NCBI GenBank assembly: GCA_963691655.1
Contig: OY829329.1
Span: 65,342,852 to 65,406,851 of the forward strand
DNA: 64,000 nucleotides
Direction: 5' to 3'
Origin: Toxonevra muliebris
Taxonomy: Eukaryota > Arthropoda > Insecta > Diptera > Pallopteridae
How positions within the stretch are numbered: position 1 is the stretch's first letter; the number at the start of each line of letters is the position of its first letter. Positions 1 through 12,842 of the stretch are shown piece by piece. The translations under genes and the position numbers were made by a program. Below the pieces are notes generated by a model. It did no database searches. It was not told the DNA's origin and was given only the letters and a program-made list of their open reading frames with translations.

Positions 1-2204
1 TATGAAATTTACATTTCATGAAATTTTTGCTAAATTTTAAAAATCTTCATATGACTTTTACTCTCTTCTGGCCAATGACAAATTGTACCTAAAATGTGCC
101 AATTGTACCTAATGTACCTTGTAGTTCGAAAAAGTCGGAAAAGGGAACGATTGTATCTACTTTCTCATCACTGGTCCGTACCCGTTCTCTTATTTCTTAT
201 TTTCTCTCTCGCCCAAGAAATCAAATTATAAGCAAGAAAAATGTCTGTGTGGAAATTGGAACAAAGACAGACTAGGTGTTATAGTCGATTACAGTCAACG
301 CTCAAAACCGTGAACTAATAAAAACTAAGGGTGTTCACGTTTAAAAGATCAACCACGTTTGCGATTGTTGAAAAAATACAACAGAAACTTTATGAGCTTA
401 CCACAGAATTATCTTCACCTTACATATTACCTTTTCTTTTAAGTTCTTGTAGTAAACATATCTAGTGGACTCCCGAATTTAAATTAATACAAAATTTCTA
501 AGAAATTTTGTTCACGTTTTTGAGCTTGCAGACTTTTGTTCAAGTTTTAGAATAGGCAGTGGAGAAAAAATGTGTTTACGTTAGTGGATGTTCACATTAT
601 CGAACGTTGACTGTATATTGTCTTGATCGGAATAAGAACACAAAAAACACCATGCTCAGCGAATCAAGTAATTTTCTCTCTTCATGCAGAGCTATAAAAT
701 TTTTTACTATTCGACAACTTTCTTGATCTTACATCTTGTGCTATTTCTATGTCCATTACTGTCGCCTTAAATGTAGCTGTCATATTATATTCATTATTAT
801 CATATTCCTAATTGGATTTACATTAATTTTTATTTGTGTAATTTATAACTAATTTTATATAAATTGTATATATATATTTTTTAAACGAATATAGTTCATT
901 ATTATTTTGTTTTCTTTCTTGTAACTTTATTTCTTTATTTTTTTATATTTATAAATAGCGAGTAAGTGTATTCTTTCCCTTTGTTTCTTTGTTGTCTAAA
1001 TTATTTTCTTTTTTACGGTTTGTTCTAATTTTTTTGTTTTTTTTTTTTGGTATTATTAAAAATTATTTAATTATAAAAAGAAATTGATATGTTTTATGAG
1101 TTTTAAGTATTTCAAATTCATAAAATTGTAATTGAAATCAAGCATAGTACTTAATATAAACTGAAATTAAAATAGTTAATAGTTTTATTGGAAAAAGTTT
1201 CGTTTTCACTATTTTGTTTTTGGTCCGGGCTGTATGTTTTTTTTTTTTTACTTTTTGCGCTTTATCCTGCATTGAATATAGTAGATTGTGTTATTACTGT
1301 GCGTTTTTGTTTGATAGATGTTAAAAAATAATTGAGAATAGTTGTGAATCCATGTGTAAATTTTATAAAAAAAAAACAGTAAAAATATGTGGTAAAAATC
1401 TAGATATATTTAACAAATTCGGTTTTATGAGTCAAATTATTTCGTGTTCAAAAATCTTAATACATTTATATAATCTATTAAAATCAATAAGGAAATATCA
1501 AAAAACCATTTGAAAAAGAGGAAAGCTCGCTTAATCTTATCCCCTGGAGAATAAAGAAACTAAAAACTACAATCAATGAATATAAATAATTATAAAATAC
1601 TGAAAACAAATAGTTTTTGAAAAAAGTATAATTCAAATAATCGGTGGGGGAAATATTCATTTAAAATATCTATAGGTTTTTAAATTATTATATTTTGGTA
1701 AAAACTTTGTATAATCACTTCAATGAAACCGAAATAGATTTCAGCAAACTGTGTTTGTATTTAGTAGTTTTAAAAGTTAGTAAATAAAATATAAATATAA
1801 TTTAAAAATACTGTGTTATACACAATTAAATAAATAAAGTATTTTCTTCATTATACCAGACCTATATTTATGTATCTTTATATTTAATTAATTTCTTTCG
1901 TTGAGTGTTTTCACTTTATTCCAAAAATCATTCCAAAATCTAGTACTCCAGAAAAGTAGTACAAGGGAACAATTATTTACTTAATACTTAAAAGATATCT
2001 TGGTTTTTTTTTTATTTTCTTCCATAATACTCTGGTTGTTTTTCTATAAAACTGTATATATATTTATTCAATATATATATTGTGTGTGTGTATTTAAAAA
2101 TGCCGCGCCTGTTGTCTTTTTTTTTTCTTGAATAATCTCTTTACTCCTTTAAATCAACGCTGCTGCATTTGCACTACAACCTCCGGTCGAATTGTTATAA
2201 TTAA
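1..2204. other. AT-rich 3' flank of the dipeptidase gene
   Basis: I see no coding sequence here. The stretch is very AT-rich with many homopolymer runs. On the minus strand it lies immediately downstream of the dipeptidase stop codon, so its right end should be the 3' UTR of that gene. A minus-strand AATAAA (plus-strand tttatt at 2063-2068) lies about 137 bases after the stop and is a plausible polyadenylation signal, but similar hexamers are frequent in DNA of this composition. Confidence 0.5.
2063..2068 (-). promoter_or_regulatory. candidate polyadenylation signal of the dipeptidase
   Basis: AATAAA on the minus strand, about 137 bases past the TAA stop at 2205-2207. It is chosen only on sequence and distance; other AATAAA-like hexamers lie further downstream. 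Confidence 0.35.
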
Positions 2205-2433
2205 TTAGCTAGAAGTGCAATTGTATGGATCATCAGTGCGAAAGTTTGGATGATCTTCATATGGTTTAATGCCCGCTAATTTCTTTTCATCACGTATTTT
2301 TTCTACTTTTTGCATAACACGTAGAAAGTTTCCTCCTGCTAATTTTGTTAGGTCATCAATGGACCAGCCCTCACCGAGGAGTTCAGCAAATAGTGTGGGA
2401 TATGAGGAAACGTCTTCGAGTCCCTTAGGGGTG
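2205..2433 (-). CDS. membrane dipeptidase, last coding exon (C-terminus)
   Basis: Terminal exon of a renal-type membrane dipeptidase (peptidase family M19: zinc enzymes that hydrolyse dipeptides, in mammals GPI-anchored at the cell surface). It starts after a pyrimidine-rich acceptor (ttttag, AG at 2434-2435) and its first base completes a codon begun in the exon at 15359. The translation holds GLEDVSSYPTLFAELL, then WSIDDLTKLAGGNFLRVMQ, which match the family's C-terminal helices (compare GLEDVSKYPDLIAELL and NLLRVFEAVEQ in mammalian DPEP1), and ends ...DPYNCTSS before TAA at 2205-2207. The next exon lies 12.9 kb away, across an intron packed with transposons. The family assignment is solid; which insect paralogue it is I cannot say. 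Confidence 0.9.
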
Positions 2434-2599
2434 CTAAAAGAAAAGAAAGAGAAAAATTAAATATTTAATTATGAGACGAAAGTTATAAGGAATGTTAGTG
2501 ACATTTGAAACAAATTAGAATTGAGGACACCTTCTGTTGGTTCTCGTTTTTTATAAGAATTAAGTTGAAAATTATTTGAGAAGAGGAGGATGAGAAGAA

Positions 2600-2960
2600 T
2601 TGAGGTTCAAAAAGATATTCACGAATAAACTAAAAGAGTTCCAACTGACGTCTTCTGTGCTGTTTGGAATTCGGAGGAAGAATGTCAAGAGACGACTGAC
2701 CACTTTCTTCGTATATGCCGGGCTTTCTGTCGGACCAGAGTTGGCATATTTTTCACTGGAGTATTGAGAAACGTATACCTCACCTCTATGACACCGCAGG
2801 ATCTGCACAGGTTTATTAATAAACCTGGTAGATTTAAAGAATAACAAAAAGGCAACACAAGATATAGTAAAATAGACGTAAAACTTGTCTGTGTGCTGTA
2901 TTCTCGAACACTTCTTAAGCAGTTCCAACTAAAAAAAAGGGGAATTTCCTTTTTGTAACC
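2600..2960 (+). mobile_element. LINE (non-LTR) 3' fragment A, ORF2 C-terminus
   Basis: On the plus strand a short reading frame from about 2641 to a TAA at 2842-2844 reads CAVWNSEEECQETTDHFLRI followed by CRAFCRTR. This is a degraded form of the Cys/His knuckle (C-x2-C ... H-x4-C) that ends ORF2 of jockey- and I-type non-LTR retrotransposons, and the usual R...LG and ...RFI segment follows. The second Cys of the first pair appears to be Trp. Upstream coding is absent, so this is a 5'-truncated dead copy. The following ~110 bases are probably its 3' UTR. Confidence 0.65.
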
Positions 2961-3129
2961 GTAATGTTCAATTTCCGAGTTTTTCATGCTTCTAGTCTGC
3001 AAATGAAGTAGTTGTGTTTTTTCCAAAACGGACTGAATATCTATGAGAGTATGCCAGGTGTATATGCGAAACCAACTCAATCCAGTTTGACTTTTATATA
3101 TTTTAATTAACAATTTTGAATATTTTCTA

Positions 3130-3540
3130 ATGGTATACTTATTCAGCCAGTTTTGGTCAATGCCTGGCCATAATCGCACTAAAGCGCTCATTAATCTGGA
3201 CCGTGTCTACATAAGTAGGGTAATTCCTATTCTAACCGGGCACTGCCTCATAGGCAGCCACGCACGTAGACTAGGTCTTCCTTATAATGACTTCTGCAGA
3301 AGCTGTAGAAATGAAGAGGAAGAAGAGACCATTTTCCACTTTATATGTAACTGCCCTGCTTTAGCAGCACGCAGACACAAAACTTTGGGAGCACCCTTCT
3401 GAGGTAGACTCACAGAACTGGCAACCTCTGACATTAGAGACTTATCACGTTTTATTGCAAGCACAAATTGGTTTAATTAGGAGGGGATCAAGAGGTAACA
3501 CTCGCCCCAAGGGTCTAAACTATAATTTTAAATATTCTAA
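3130..3540 (+). mobile_element. LINE 3' fragment B, ORF2 C-terminus
   Basis: The translation contains ILTGHCLIGSHARRLGLPYN then CRSCRNEEEEETIFHFICNC, the TGH...LGLP and CCHC-like knuckle ending jockey-type ORF2 proteins. The frame is cut by a TGA at about 3400, after which the same frame resumes (GRLTELATSDIRDLSRFIAS) to the expected C-terminal TAG. The copy is truncated just upstream of the knuckle. AATTTTGAATATTTTCTAA at 3111-3129 and aattttaaatattctaa at about 3523 may be a worn target duplication, but they differ in length. Confidence 0.75.
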
Positions 3541-4380
3541 GTTTTTCTATTGGTTCCAAGTGCCAAGAAAGGTTTCGAAGGATAAGCCCAAAAGTAAAGA
3601 AGTTACGTTCTCAGAATAATTGGTTAAAGTAAATTCCTTATTTTTTTATTTGCAATTTTTTCATTTATTTTTTACTAGAATTTTCTAATGACTCGTAGAA
3701 CTAAAAAAATTAAGTTTCCGGTTTCGTTCTGTACCAACATATTTATGTGTTATAAAAACAAAATAGTTCTTTAAACTACAAATTCTAAATTTATCTAACA
3801 ACTCGTAGTGCTAGTACTGAAGGAAAATGGAATGGGGTGCGAGAAAGAAGCTCAACTATTTAGAAAATATTATGCCTGAAAAATTTGTAAATAAATAAAA
3901 GATGTGTGTGCGGGAGTAACTCCAGAAGGTTTGACATTTTAATCCATTTTCAACCGCTCCTAAACCGCTGGGTGAAAATCAATGAAACTTTTTGCAAGTG
4001 TTATAAACGTGAACAAAAATTTCTAATTTCTTCTAGTTTGGCCAGGCAGGCGTGGTCGAAAAGAAATAATCTTTTGGAGCTTTTGAAATATTTTCTCCGA
4101 GCGTTAAGTCACTTTGCGCGACTGTAAAAAAAACAGGTAAAAATACGAACTGTCCTAAACCTTAAAAAAAATTCGAAAATCACTGGTCGATTTTTCGACC
4201 ACTGGTTGAAAGTGGGTTAAGCTATAATTTTCAACTTTTAAGATTTTCTAATGCTCCATATCTATGATAGCCCACGACGGTTTGTTATGAAAATAAATGC
4301 CCTTAAACTACAAATTAAAATTTTCCCAAGAGGGGAAAGAGGGTTTCATATTATTAAAAAAAGGCTAATGCTTTGTAGAT

Positions 4381-4430
4381 AGGTTAGGTTAGGTTAGGTT
4401 AGGTTAGGTTAGGTTAGGTTAGGTTCGGTT
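4381..4430. repeat. (TTAGG)n pentamer run = LINE tail
   Basis: About nine tandem pentamers matching the ancestral insect telomere repeat. The position, exactly at the 3' end of the minus-strand LINE, and shorter AACCTAACCT runs at the ends of other elements (24816, 25900, 61010) show that this is a retrotransposon 3' tail rather than telomeric DNA. Confidence 0.85.
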
Positions 4431-5610
4431 AAAGAAGGGGTGTGTGCTACGCACTTCCACTCGGAGGCCCTATTAGGTCCATTGTAATGCCCTTCATTTT
4501 ATATTTGTGTGACCTTCCCTATTTGTTCGGTTCCCTGCGGATCCAGACTGGATCCTTTGGAAACAACCCAGTCTTGATGAGAAAGCTGTGTAAATCTGAA
4601 ATCTGTGCAACAGCTATGTCTGTTAGTCCGTCAAAGAACCTTGCCCCGAGAGTTCGTAGCCGTCGTCCCTGAAATGAGGGATAATGTCATAGCAGATGCT
4701 CGACCGATTCCACAGCGTGCTCGTCTCTACAGCCTCTGCATATATCATTGGTCGATAGTCGCCATTTGCATAACATTACGCCCACAGAGCAGTGACCGGT
4801 GATAACACCCGACACTATATGCATAGCATGTTTATCGAGTCGCAAAATGGTTTTCGTCCTTTTAATGTTTAGTGGTAGCCACAGGGTACGTGTAATCCTG
4901 CAATCTCCCCTGGCCGACCAAGCTCTGTTTGTGGATGTGGTTAACCACTCTCCTATTGTGCCTGCTGTAACACAAAACGTAACGACAATCTTGCACTACC
5001 TTTGATTTTATGATAGTTGATCCAATAGCTTTCAAGGCAGCTTGGCTATCCACACAGATTACAGCTTCCTTAAGGAAGGTGCTTTTTATGTGTTCCGTTG
5101 CCTTCATAATGGCAAAAACCTCCGATTGGAAAACGCTACAGTGATCCAGTAGTCTATATGACCTTCGGATTTGTTGCGCTTCACGAAAAATTTCCGCACC
5201 AGTTCCTCCATCTGTCTTTGATCCGTCAGTAAAGTAGACAGTTGAAAGGTCTTCAACATCAGGCTGTAGCCAGCTGTCTCTGGAGGGATAGTCGATCGGA
5301 ATTTTCCAATTGAAATTTCTGTGTGTTACCAGGTAATCAGTTGCCTTACCTATAAGGCTGTGCGTGGTTTCGCCTGTCATTAAGTTATCCAGTATACTTG
5401 AGTGTTCGCAGTTGGCTGATGTCAGCTGGTTGGACTCTCTCAACCTGAGAATAGTCTTTGCTGCGTTAGCCTTTACAAACATATCCAGAGAGGGGGCAGG
5501 TGTAGAATCATCTCCAGGGCCATTCATGGAGCGATTCTTACAACTCCTTTAACGCCGAGAATGGCAAGTCTTTGCACCTTCTCTACTTTGCATCGGACCG
5601 AGAAAGCTTA
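4383..5610 (-). mobile_element. LINE fragment C: RNase H domain to 3' tail
   Basis: 5'-truncated jockey/I-type LINE on the minus strand. It begins in the end of the reverse transcriptase (KVQRLAILGV...), runs through an RNase H domain (4862-5527: FTDGSK, then FQSEVFA, then VDSQAA, giving the D-E-D carboxylates), then a C-terminal knuckle CRGC...HLL, whose last Cys codon has become TGA, and stops at a TAG at 4519-4521. The RNase H region also carries in-frame stops. Its 3' UTR contains GGCATTACAATGGACC, a motif shared with other elements here, and ends in a TTAGG/AACCT repeat tail. It is dead. Confidence 0.85.
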
Positions 5611-7674
5611 TATAAAATTAATAAATGATTTTGAAATTAAAATTAAAAACGATTCATATTATCGAGAGAGAGAGAGAGAAAGCAAAAAGGTTTGAAGGAA
5701 AAGCTCATTCTTTGTTTGCTTAAAATTTTTTTCACCGATTAAAAATTTACTTCCTACATAAATAGTAAATTAATATTACATATCAAATCATTTTATAAAA
5801 TTCAATTTAACTGTGAGTGTTTTCAAAATATTTCTCTCGAAACAGATGTTCAATTTCCCCCTAAATAAAATTGAAAACTATTTCCTATTGAATTTTTATG
5901 TGTTTTAGGAAATTTGTTTATTTATTATTGTTTTTTTTATATGATTTTTATTTACACGTCTCAATATTTACGATTTATTAGGAAATGTTTTTTATCCCAC
6001 TTTCTCTTCTTTTTATTATTATGATTTTATACAACAACAAAAAGTACTTTTCTATATACTATTTATTTAGGAAAAGTAAACAAAAATTCTAAAAGCAATT
6101 TACATTTTATTTTGTATTTTTGAAATTTATTTATTATTATTACACTTATAAATATGTATATAAATATTTTCATGGCATGATCTTCCCTGCCCCGGTAGCT
6201 TAAAAATACTTTAACACCTGCTTGTGGGTAATGTTTACTGCTGTTGGGTCTTTTATTGATAGCTTTTGAATTTTCTTTGTGTGCACACTTTTCTTTTTCT
6301 TAGAGAGACATTCATTAATTTCTGTTTTTGTATGTTTGACTCTATAATAATAAAAGCAACAACAATAACAAGATAACAATAATGTCAACATCAATAACAA
6401 CAGCAGCAATAGTTGGCAAAAATAATACGTACCAAGAATGGTAACAAGCAAAAGAAAAATCAGTTTTCTCTGAAAAGAAGCAAAAGCAAAAAAAAAAAAA
6501 AAAATAGAAAGCTCTTTTTAACTCCTTTAGCATCGCATTGCATTGCATTGCATATTTTTCACTCTTCTATTTCCGTTTCTTGTTACGAATGCCTATCTAT
6601 AACAACAACAACTGCTGCTAACGTTGTTGATGCTGCTGCTGTCATATCCTTGGCCATGTTCTCTGACATGGCTGGTATACAGCTGTATGTGTGAGTGTGT
6701 GTGTATGTTTGTATAAGTGATGTAACGAATGTCTACACTCTCATTCGTTACATACGAAACATTCGCATAATTTTGACATTTTGGGATGTGGAATTTTTTT
6801 TTGCGAAAACTGCGAATACACAAATTTTCTCAGTTATTTAAATGAACATGTTAGTTCAGTTTCTTACCGAACTTTTGTTTGCCATCTTTCGATATTCGCA
6901 TTCGCATCCGTATCCTTTAAACTGTAATCCGTTACATCACTACTTTGTACTTATTCATCGTGTGTATTGTCACGTGTTTCATCAAATGCAACTGATAAGT
7001 TGAGGAGGGTGGACATTGGGTGGAGAAGGGGCGGGTCTCGGGTGAAGGAGTGTGAGCGTCAGGCATTTGGAAGACCGGCAAAGAAAGACAAGCTTTTAAA
7101 TTGAAAGCGTAAAAATAGTCGAATCGAAATGTCAATATTATTTGACCTGGAAATGGATTACGTTATATTTCATTCAGAAATCGAATTCGAAATCAAAAAA
7201 CACATTTTATCTCTCTTTTCTTCTATTTTTTTTTGTTTTTTTTTTTGTTGTTTGCAGAAATTCCAATATTTGTACAATATTTATTGTTGTTTTTGTTTTT
7301 GTTTTTGTTTTGTTTTTACTTGTATCTTGTTCTTTTGTTTCGTTTTACTTCTGTTTGCTTCTTCCATGCTGTCTGTTTGTATACATAGTATGAAATGTCA
7401 TAGAGTGGATGCAATAAAATAAATTGATTTTTAAAATCAAAAAATTTAATTTGATTAAAATCAAAATACATAGATATGCATATTTCTTTGGTAAAAAGTA
7501 AAAATAGCCTAACTCAAGTTAACATGGAAATTTTTTTATCAGATATTTTTGATTATAAATGTTAAAGTTTTATTTTTATTCCAAGCTATCAAATTCGGCT
7601 GAAACAAAAATGAACTTAAGCTGTTATTCCTTTTTACCATAGATTTATTGATAGTATAAGTACTATAAAATTCA
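5611..7674. other. intronic AT-rich stretch, no gene seen
   Basis: Low-complexity intron sequence: a GA run at 5664, CAA/AAC repeats near 6360-6410 and 6600, and T-rich (TTTTTG)n near 7270-7310. Short open frames here are poly-Leu/Phe/Cys translations of these runs. I see no splice-flanked coding block. Confidence 0.6.
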
Positions 7675-8280
7675 ACAGAAATACTACTACTTCAAGTCCC
7701 CAGTTAGAAATTTCATTGGTTAGTTTACAGAGTGGATAACTTATCCCCTTTCACTCCCATTTCCATATCTTTATCTAAGAATTTAAAGTGTTATACTCTT
7801 CTCACCCCAGATTTGAATTCAGCGATCCCAAAAACCTCCGAGTGAACATTTTCAATTGAATTCGTTAACTTTTGAATTTTTTTGATCGTCATTTTGAATT
7901 TTTTAATTTTTATAAAAGATTTGGATTCAGCGACCCCAAAAACCATGTTTGCTAGCTTTTTAATTTGTTTGGCCGCCATTTTGAATTTTAACAAAATATT
8001 AGGATTCAGCGACCTCGAAACCCCCCAAGTAAACATTTTTAACCGAATCCGTTAGCTTTTGAATTTCTTTGGTCGACATTTTGAAGCTGCCATTTTGAAT
8101 TTTTTAATTTTGACAAAAGATTAAGATTCAGTGACCCAAAAAGCCCTCGAGTAAACATTTTCAACCGAATTCGTTAAATTTAAAATTTTTTGGTCGCCAT
8201 TTTGAAACCGCCATTTTGAATTTTTTAGTTTTGACCAAAGATTTGGATTCAGCGACCCAAAAACCCTTACAAAAACATTT
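7675..8280. repeat. dispersed tandem family 'AGCGACCCCAAAA', copy 1
   Basis: Five imperfect units of about 80-122 bp, each with ATTCAGCGACCCCAAAAACC, then GTAAACATTTTCAACC, then GGTCGCCATTTTGAAACC. The first ~360 bp, including a non-tandem leader (GTTAGAAATTTCATTGG...), are nearly identical to 10228-10610, so a whole element with an internal array was duplicated. Minus-strand peptides such as KMAAKQIKKLANMVFGVAES are translations of the repeat and not evidence of a gene. Confidence 0.85.
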
Positions 8281-8284
8281 TGAA

Positions 8285-8385
8285 CCAGATTTGATTAGAT
8301 TTGATTAGATTTGATTAGATTTGATTAGATTTGATTAGATCTGATTAGATTTGATTAGATTTGATTAGATTTGATTAGATTTGAT
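8285..8385. repeat. (GATTAGATTT)n decamer array
   Basis: About ten perfect or near-perfect 10-bp units directly abutting the preceding tandem family. The motif resembles the ATTAGATTAGATC tail of the LINE ending at 26223, so it could be an expanded retrotransposon tail. Confidence 0.9.
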
Positions 8386-10227
8386 CTTCACTAAACAACT
8401 AATCTTAAAGTCAATAGCTAATAACAGATATCCACTCATAGTTAATTCCTAAATAATGTACTCTCTTCATTTACACCAATTTAAATAATTCGCCAATCAA
8501 TTTAAATTAAATGCATATATATTTATAGAATTTATAAAATTAATTTAAAATTTTTATATACATTTGAATTTTCCCACAATTGCTGTTATGTTTCATATTT
8601 TTATTATTATCGTAATTGTAATAAAATTTCATCATTCGAGCATAAAAATCAAACATCAACTGAAACGAATATAACAAAAAATAAGAAAAAAAGATTGTTT
8701 ACAAAATTTAACCAATAAAATTTAAATTCAGTGCATAATTGCGTTGGCGTTAGCGTTGATGGTGCAGCATGGTGAATTTTTTTTTTAGGAGTTAGAGGGA
8801 GGAACGTGCATATAACACTAAGCACTTAGATTTGAAACCACGTTAGATTGCCTCCTGTTACGGCTGCCTGCATGTCAATTCCACAGCGATAAAAATATTA
8901 TGTGTATTTCCCCATTTATGGAGCAAACAAGCAACCGAGCGAGCAATTGTGTTGCAATGTTGAAGGAGGCATGGTGTGGCGTTGCTTTGCTTTACCGTGC
9001 CTGCCTGCTCGATGCCAAATTACATTTGACATAAAAATGGCGAAAAATTCCATAAATTTGAATATTTTGCAAATATTTATACACACACACACACACACCT
9101 ACATACATACAAGCACATGAATGTATAAAGTGTTTGTATGCTTGAGCTTACATAAATGTAAATGTATGTATGTATGCTAATGTGTGCGTGTATGTAAAGC
9201 AAACAATAAATTTTTAAAAATTCCACAAATAAAATTTTAAACATACTTTATATGCTTGCAACATATAAAATTTTTGATGCTGCTACTGCTGCTGCTATTT
9301 TTGCTGTTGTGAAGGTTCGGTTGTTGATTTTATTATTACTGTTGATGCTATTCTTGTTGTTGTTGTTGTTGTTGTTGCTGCTACTATTGCTATATATTTG
9401 TGATGTTGAAGCTGAAGCTGTTGCTGCTATTGCTTTTCCTTGTCGCAATTTTGAATTTTTGCGGTTGTTGTGTCTGTCATATTGTCATTTTAAAATGGCA
9501 ACAACAATAACAGCACCAGCAACAACCATAATATTGTTAAAATACATGTGCTTTTGTACTAAACCAGAACGGAAAATAGTAGGTACGTGCCACATTTGAC
9601 GCCTCGTCGCTCCCATGCAGCAATTTCTGTTAAATTCTCACATGCTGGATGTCCAAAATGTGAGCCGGTAGTCGTTTGCCTGGATATCTGTGGTCATGGC
9701 AACCAACTTTGGTGGGTGCTGCTGTGTTAAATTTGCATGAACTCACGCTTTTCACTTAAATACAAATTATTTACTTTGACATTTCTGCGGTCAGTTGAAA
9801 AAGAGTTGATTGCGGGCATCACTTTATAAATGAAATTTAATATCATGTGAGAGTTCATAAAGGATATAGAGGACACACACACACACAAAGGAATTAAAAT
9901 TTCGTTTGTTGTTGTTTTGTTTGTTGTTGAAGAGCGATTATCATATAAATTATAATTTCACATTGTTTGTTTATATGTTGTCATTTCACGATTGTAAATA
10001 TTTTATAGTTAGGTAAAGAAAATGTTTAAAAACATGAATTCAACAAGATCTTGGTTCGAGTTTCGAATTTCTTATATCATAATAAACTTTCTTTTATATC
10101 ATTTCATAGCCTGTGAAACACAGGATTTCTACGAAACGTTTCCATTGTTGTGCCGGATTCTTTTATCTCATGATCAAATAATGTTTTTCTCTTTCTCCGA
10201 GGTTTCTTATGTTTTCTACTGTTTTGC
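8386..10227. other. intronic stretch with microsatellites
   Basis: No exon recognised. It contains (CA)n near 9080, GCT/GTT trinucleotide runs at 9280-9430 (TGT-rich plus strand) and CA again at 9870. The 9590-9720 part is less AT-rich and non-repetitive, but I find no open frame with splice sites in it. Confidence 0.55.
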
Positions 10228-11460
10228 TAGTTCCATTCAAGTCCCTAGTTAGAAATTTCATTGGCTAGTTTACAGAGTAGATAACTTATCCCCTTTCACT
10301 CCCATTTCCATATCTTTATCTAAGAATTTAAAGTGTTATACTCTTCTCACCCCAGATTTGAATTCAGCGACCCCAAAAACCTCCGAGTGAACATTTTCAA
10401 TTGAATTCGTTAACTTTTGAATTTTTTTGGTCGTCGTTTTGAATTTTTTAATTTTTATAAAAGATTTGGATTCAGCGACCCCAAAAACCATGTTTGCTAG
10501 CTTTTTAATTTGTTTGGCCGCCATTTTGAATATTAACAAAAGATTAGGATTCAGCAAACCCCCCAAGTAAAAATGTTTAACCAAATCCGTTAGCTTTTGA
10601 ATTTCTTTGGTCGACATTTTAAAGCTGCCATTTTGAATTTTTTAGTTTTGAGAAAAGATTAAGACTCAGTGACCCCAAAAAGCCCCCGAGTAAACATTTT
10701 CAACCGAATTCGTTAAATTTAAAATTTTTTGGTCGCCATTTTGAAACCGCCATTTTGAATTTTTTAGTTTTGACCAAAGATTTAGATTCAGCGACCCCAA
10801 AAACCCTTGCATAAACATTTTGAACCACATTGGCTAGCTTTTGAATTTGTTTGGCCGCCATTTTGAATTTTAACAAAAGATTAGGATTCAGCGACCTCGA
10901 AACTCCTCAAGTAAACATTTTCAACCAAATTCGTTTGAATTTTTGTGGTCGCCATTTTGAAGCCGTCATTTTAAGTTTTTTAATTTTGACAAAAGATTGG
11001 GATTCAGTGACTTCGAAACCCCCCAAGTAAACATTTTCAACCAAGTTCGTTAATTTTAAAATTTTTTGGTCGCCATTTTGAAACCGCCATTTTGTATTTT
11101 TTAACATTGACCAATGATTTGAATTCAGCGACCCCATAAACCCTTGCATAAATATTTTGAACCATATTTGCTTGCTCTTGAATTTGCTTGGCCGAAATTT
11201 TAAATTTTAACAATAGATTAGGACCTCAGGATCAGGATCACCGATCTCAGAACCCCCTAAGTAAACATTTTCAACCAAATCCGTTTGCTTTTGAATTTTT
11301 TGAATCTGCCATTTTGAAGCTGCCATTTTGAATTCAATGACCATTTTCAATTCAACGACTCCAAAAATTCTTCAGAAAACATTTTTACCTATTTTGGTAA
11401 CTTTTGAATTTTTGTGGCCGCCATTACGAAACCGCCATTTTTAATTTTGACAAAAGATAA
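10228..11460. repeat. dispersed tandem family 'AGCGACCCCAAAA', copy 2
   Basis: Second, longer copy (about ten units of ~80-120 bp) of the family at 7675. It has the same unique leader, so the two copies are segmental relatives about 2.55 kb apart. Units alternate CCGCCATTTTGAATTTT and TTTGACAAAAGATT blocks and decay toward the right end. Confidence 0.85.
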
Positions 11461-12842
11461 AACATAAAATATGATATTTTATTTCTTCAGAAAATCTCTT
11501 TCTATTAATTTTTAGCTCGAAAACTTATTTTTCATTGCACTGCTAAGAAGTAATGAAGTGCCCTTAAAAATAACCAAATTAATTATAAATTAAAGTAATT
11601 ATTTATATTTTTTGGTCTACCATTTTCACACCCAACCACTATAAGCTATAAACAATATCGAAACTATTTTCTCGCACTTTCTTTTCTTGTCATTCTTATC
11701 TTCATCTCCCGTTCTATCTTCTATTTTCATCTATTCTGTTCAAACATATTTCTTTTGCGGTATTTATTATTAATTTTGTTAGAATCCTTTAAATACCTAC
11801 ATAAACATTATTTCTGCCTGTTTTATATCATTTTCCATACTCGTCGTTGGCAATAAAAACAAAAAAAGAGGAAAATAACAAAACATAAAACAAAAACAAT
11901 AATAACCTACTACTTAAAACCCTACCACCAACATCAACAACAACAACTATAACTTTAACTAACTATATACACATCCTAAAATATCATTATAATATTATAT
12001 ATGATCTAAAAATACCACAAAATATTTCAAGTAAGTACCTTCTACTAACCACGCTTATATATAATTTCCAGAAGCCATAAACAACAACAACAACAAAAAC
12101 AAGAAATTTCTGCTTCATTTGTGCAGGGCGATAAAAATCTTTAACTTTGTGAGTTACTCATATATATATATATATATTATTTATTTATTTATTTATTTGT
12201 ATGTACCTAAGAGAGTATATATTTTTCTAGTATTTATTTATTTATTGTATTATTTATCGGATTTTATTTTCTGACTTCTATTTATTTATATGTATGTATG
12301 TTTGTAACTAATGCTCTTATTTTTATATAATTGTTTATTTCACTTATAATATATAAATATTGTGGCTGATATATATCAAAGTGTTTTAAAGACATTAATA
12401 GCATTAATTTTTGAACTAATTCATGAACTGGATGCTTTCTTTGGCTTCATTCTTTTGCTTACTTTAATTAAAGAACAATTAATCAGAAATTGTGTCAAAT
12501 GGACATTTGTCGCATGAATTTCACTACATCTCCTTTTATCTTTTAGTTCCTTCAAGAAGGTTCCAACGAGTTTATATATTATATATTTTTATAAATTCTT
12601 TTACATATTATTTCAAAAATTTTCTTTTATTAATTTGTTCGACTTCTTACTGTAAGAATTTTCATTCATTTGCGAACTTTATTTACATTTGTCGAAGCTT
12701 CTAGAACACGAGCTTTCTTGCAATTTATTTACTTTGATTATAATATTTTGCTTAAAAAAGTTTGATGAATGGTTATTTTCAAATACATAACTCCTCTAAA
12801 AAGAATAACCAAGCCAAATTTCGATTTATTCCTCAAAATTAC
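11461..12842. other. intronic AT-rich stretch
   Basis: Nothing recognised beyond (TA)n at 12160, (TTTA)n at 12178-12250 and CAA-rich tracts at 11930-12110. Confidence 0.6.

Noticed and set aside
2572..3191. Minus ORFs opposite LINE fragments A and B
   Set aside because: They are antisense shadows; the plus strand holds the recognisable Cys/His knuckles.
4381..4430. Interstitial telomere
   Set aside because: The repeat is positioned exactly at a LINE 3' end, and other elements have shorter versions.
7791..11149. Minus ORFs with KMAAKQIKKLANMVFGVAES
   Set aside because: The frame follows the ~80-122-bp tandem DNA repeat and breaks between units; the DNA repeat explains it.
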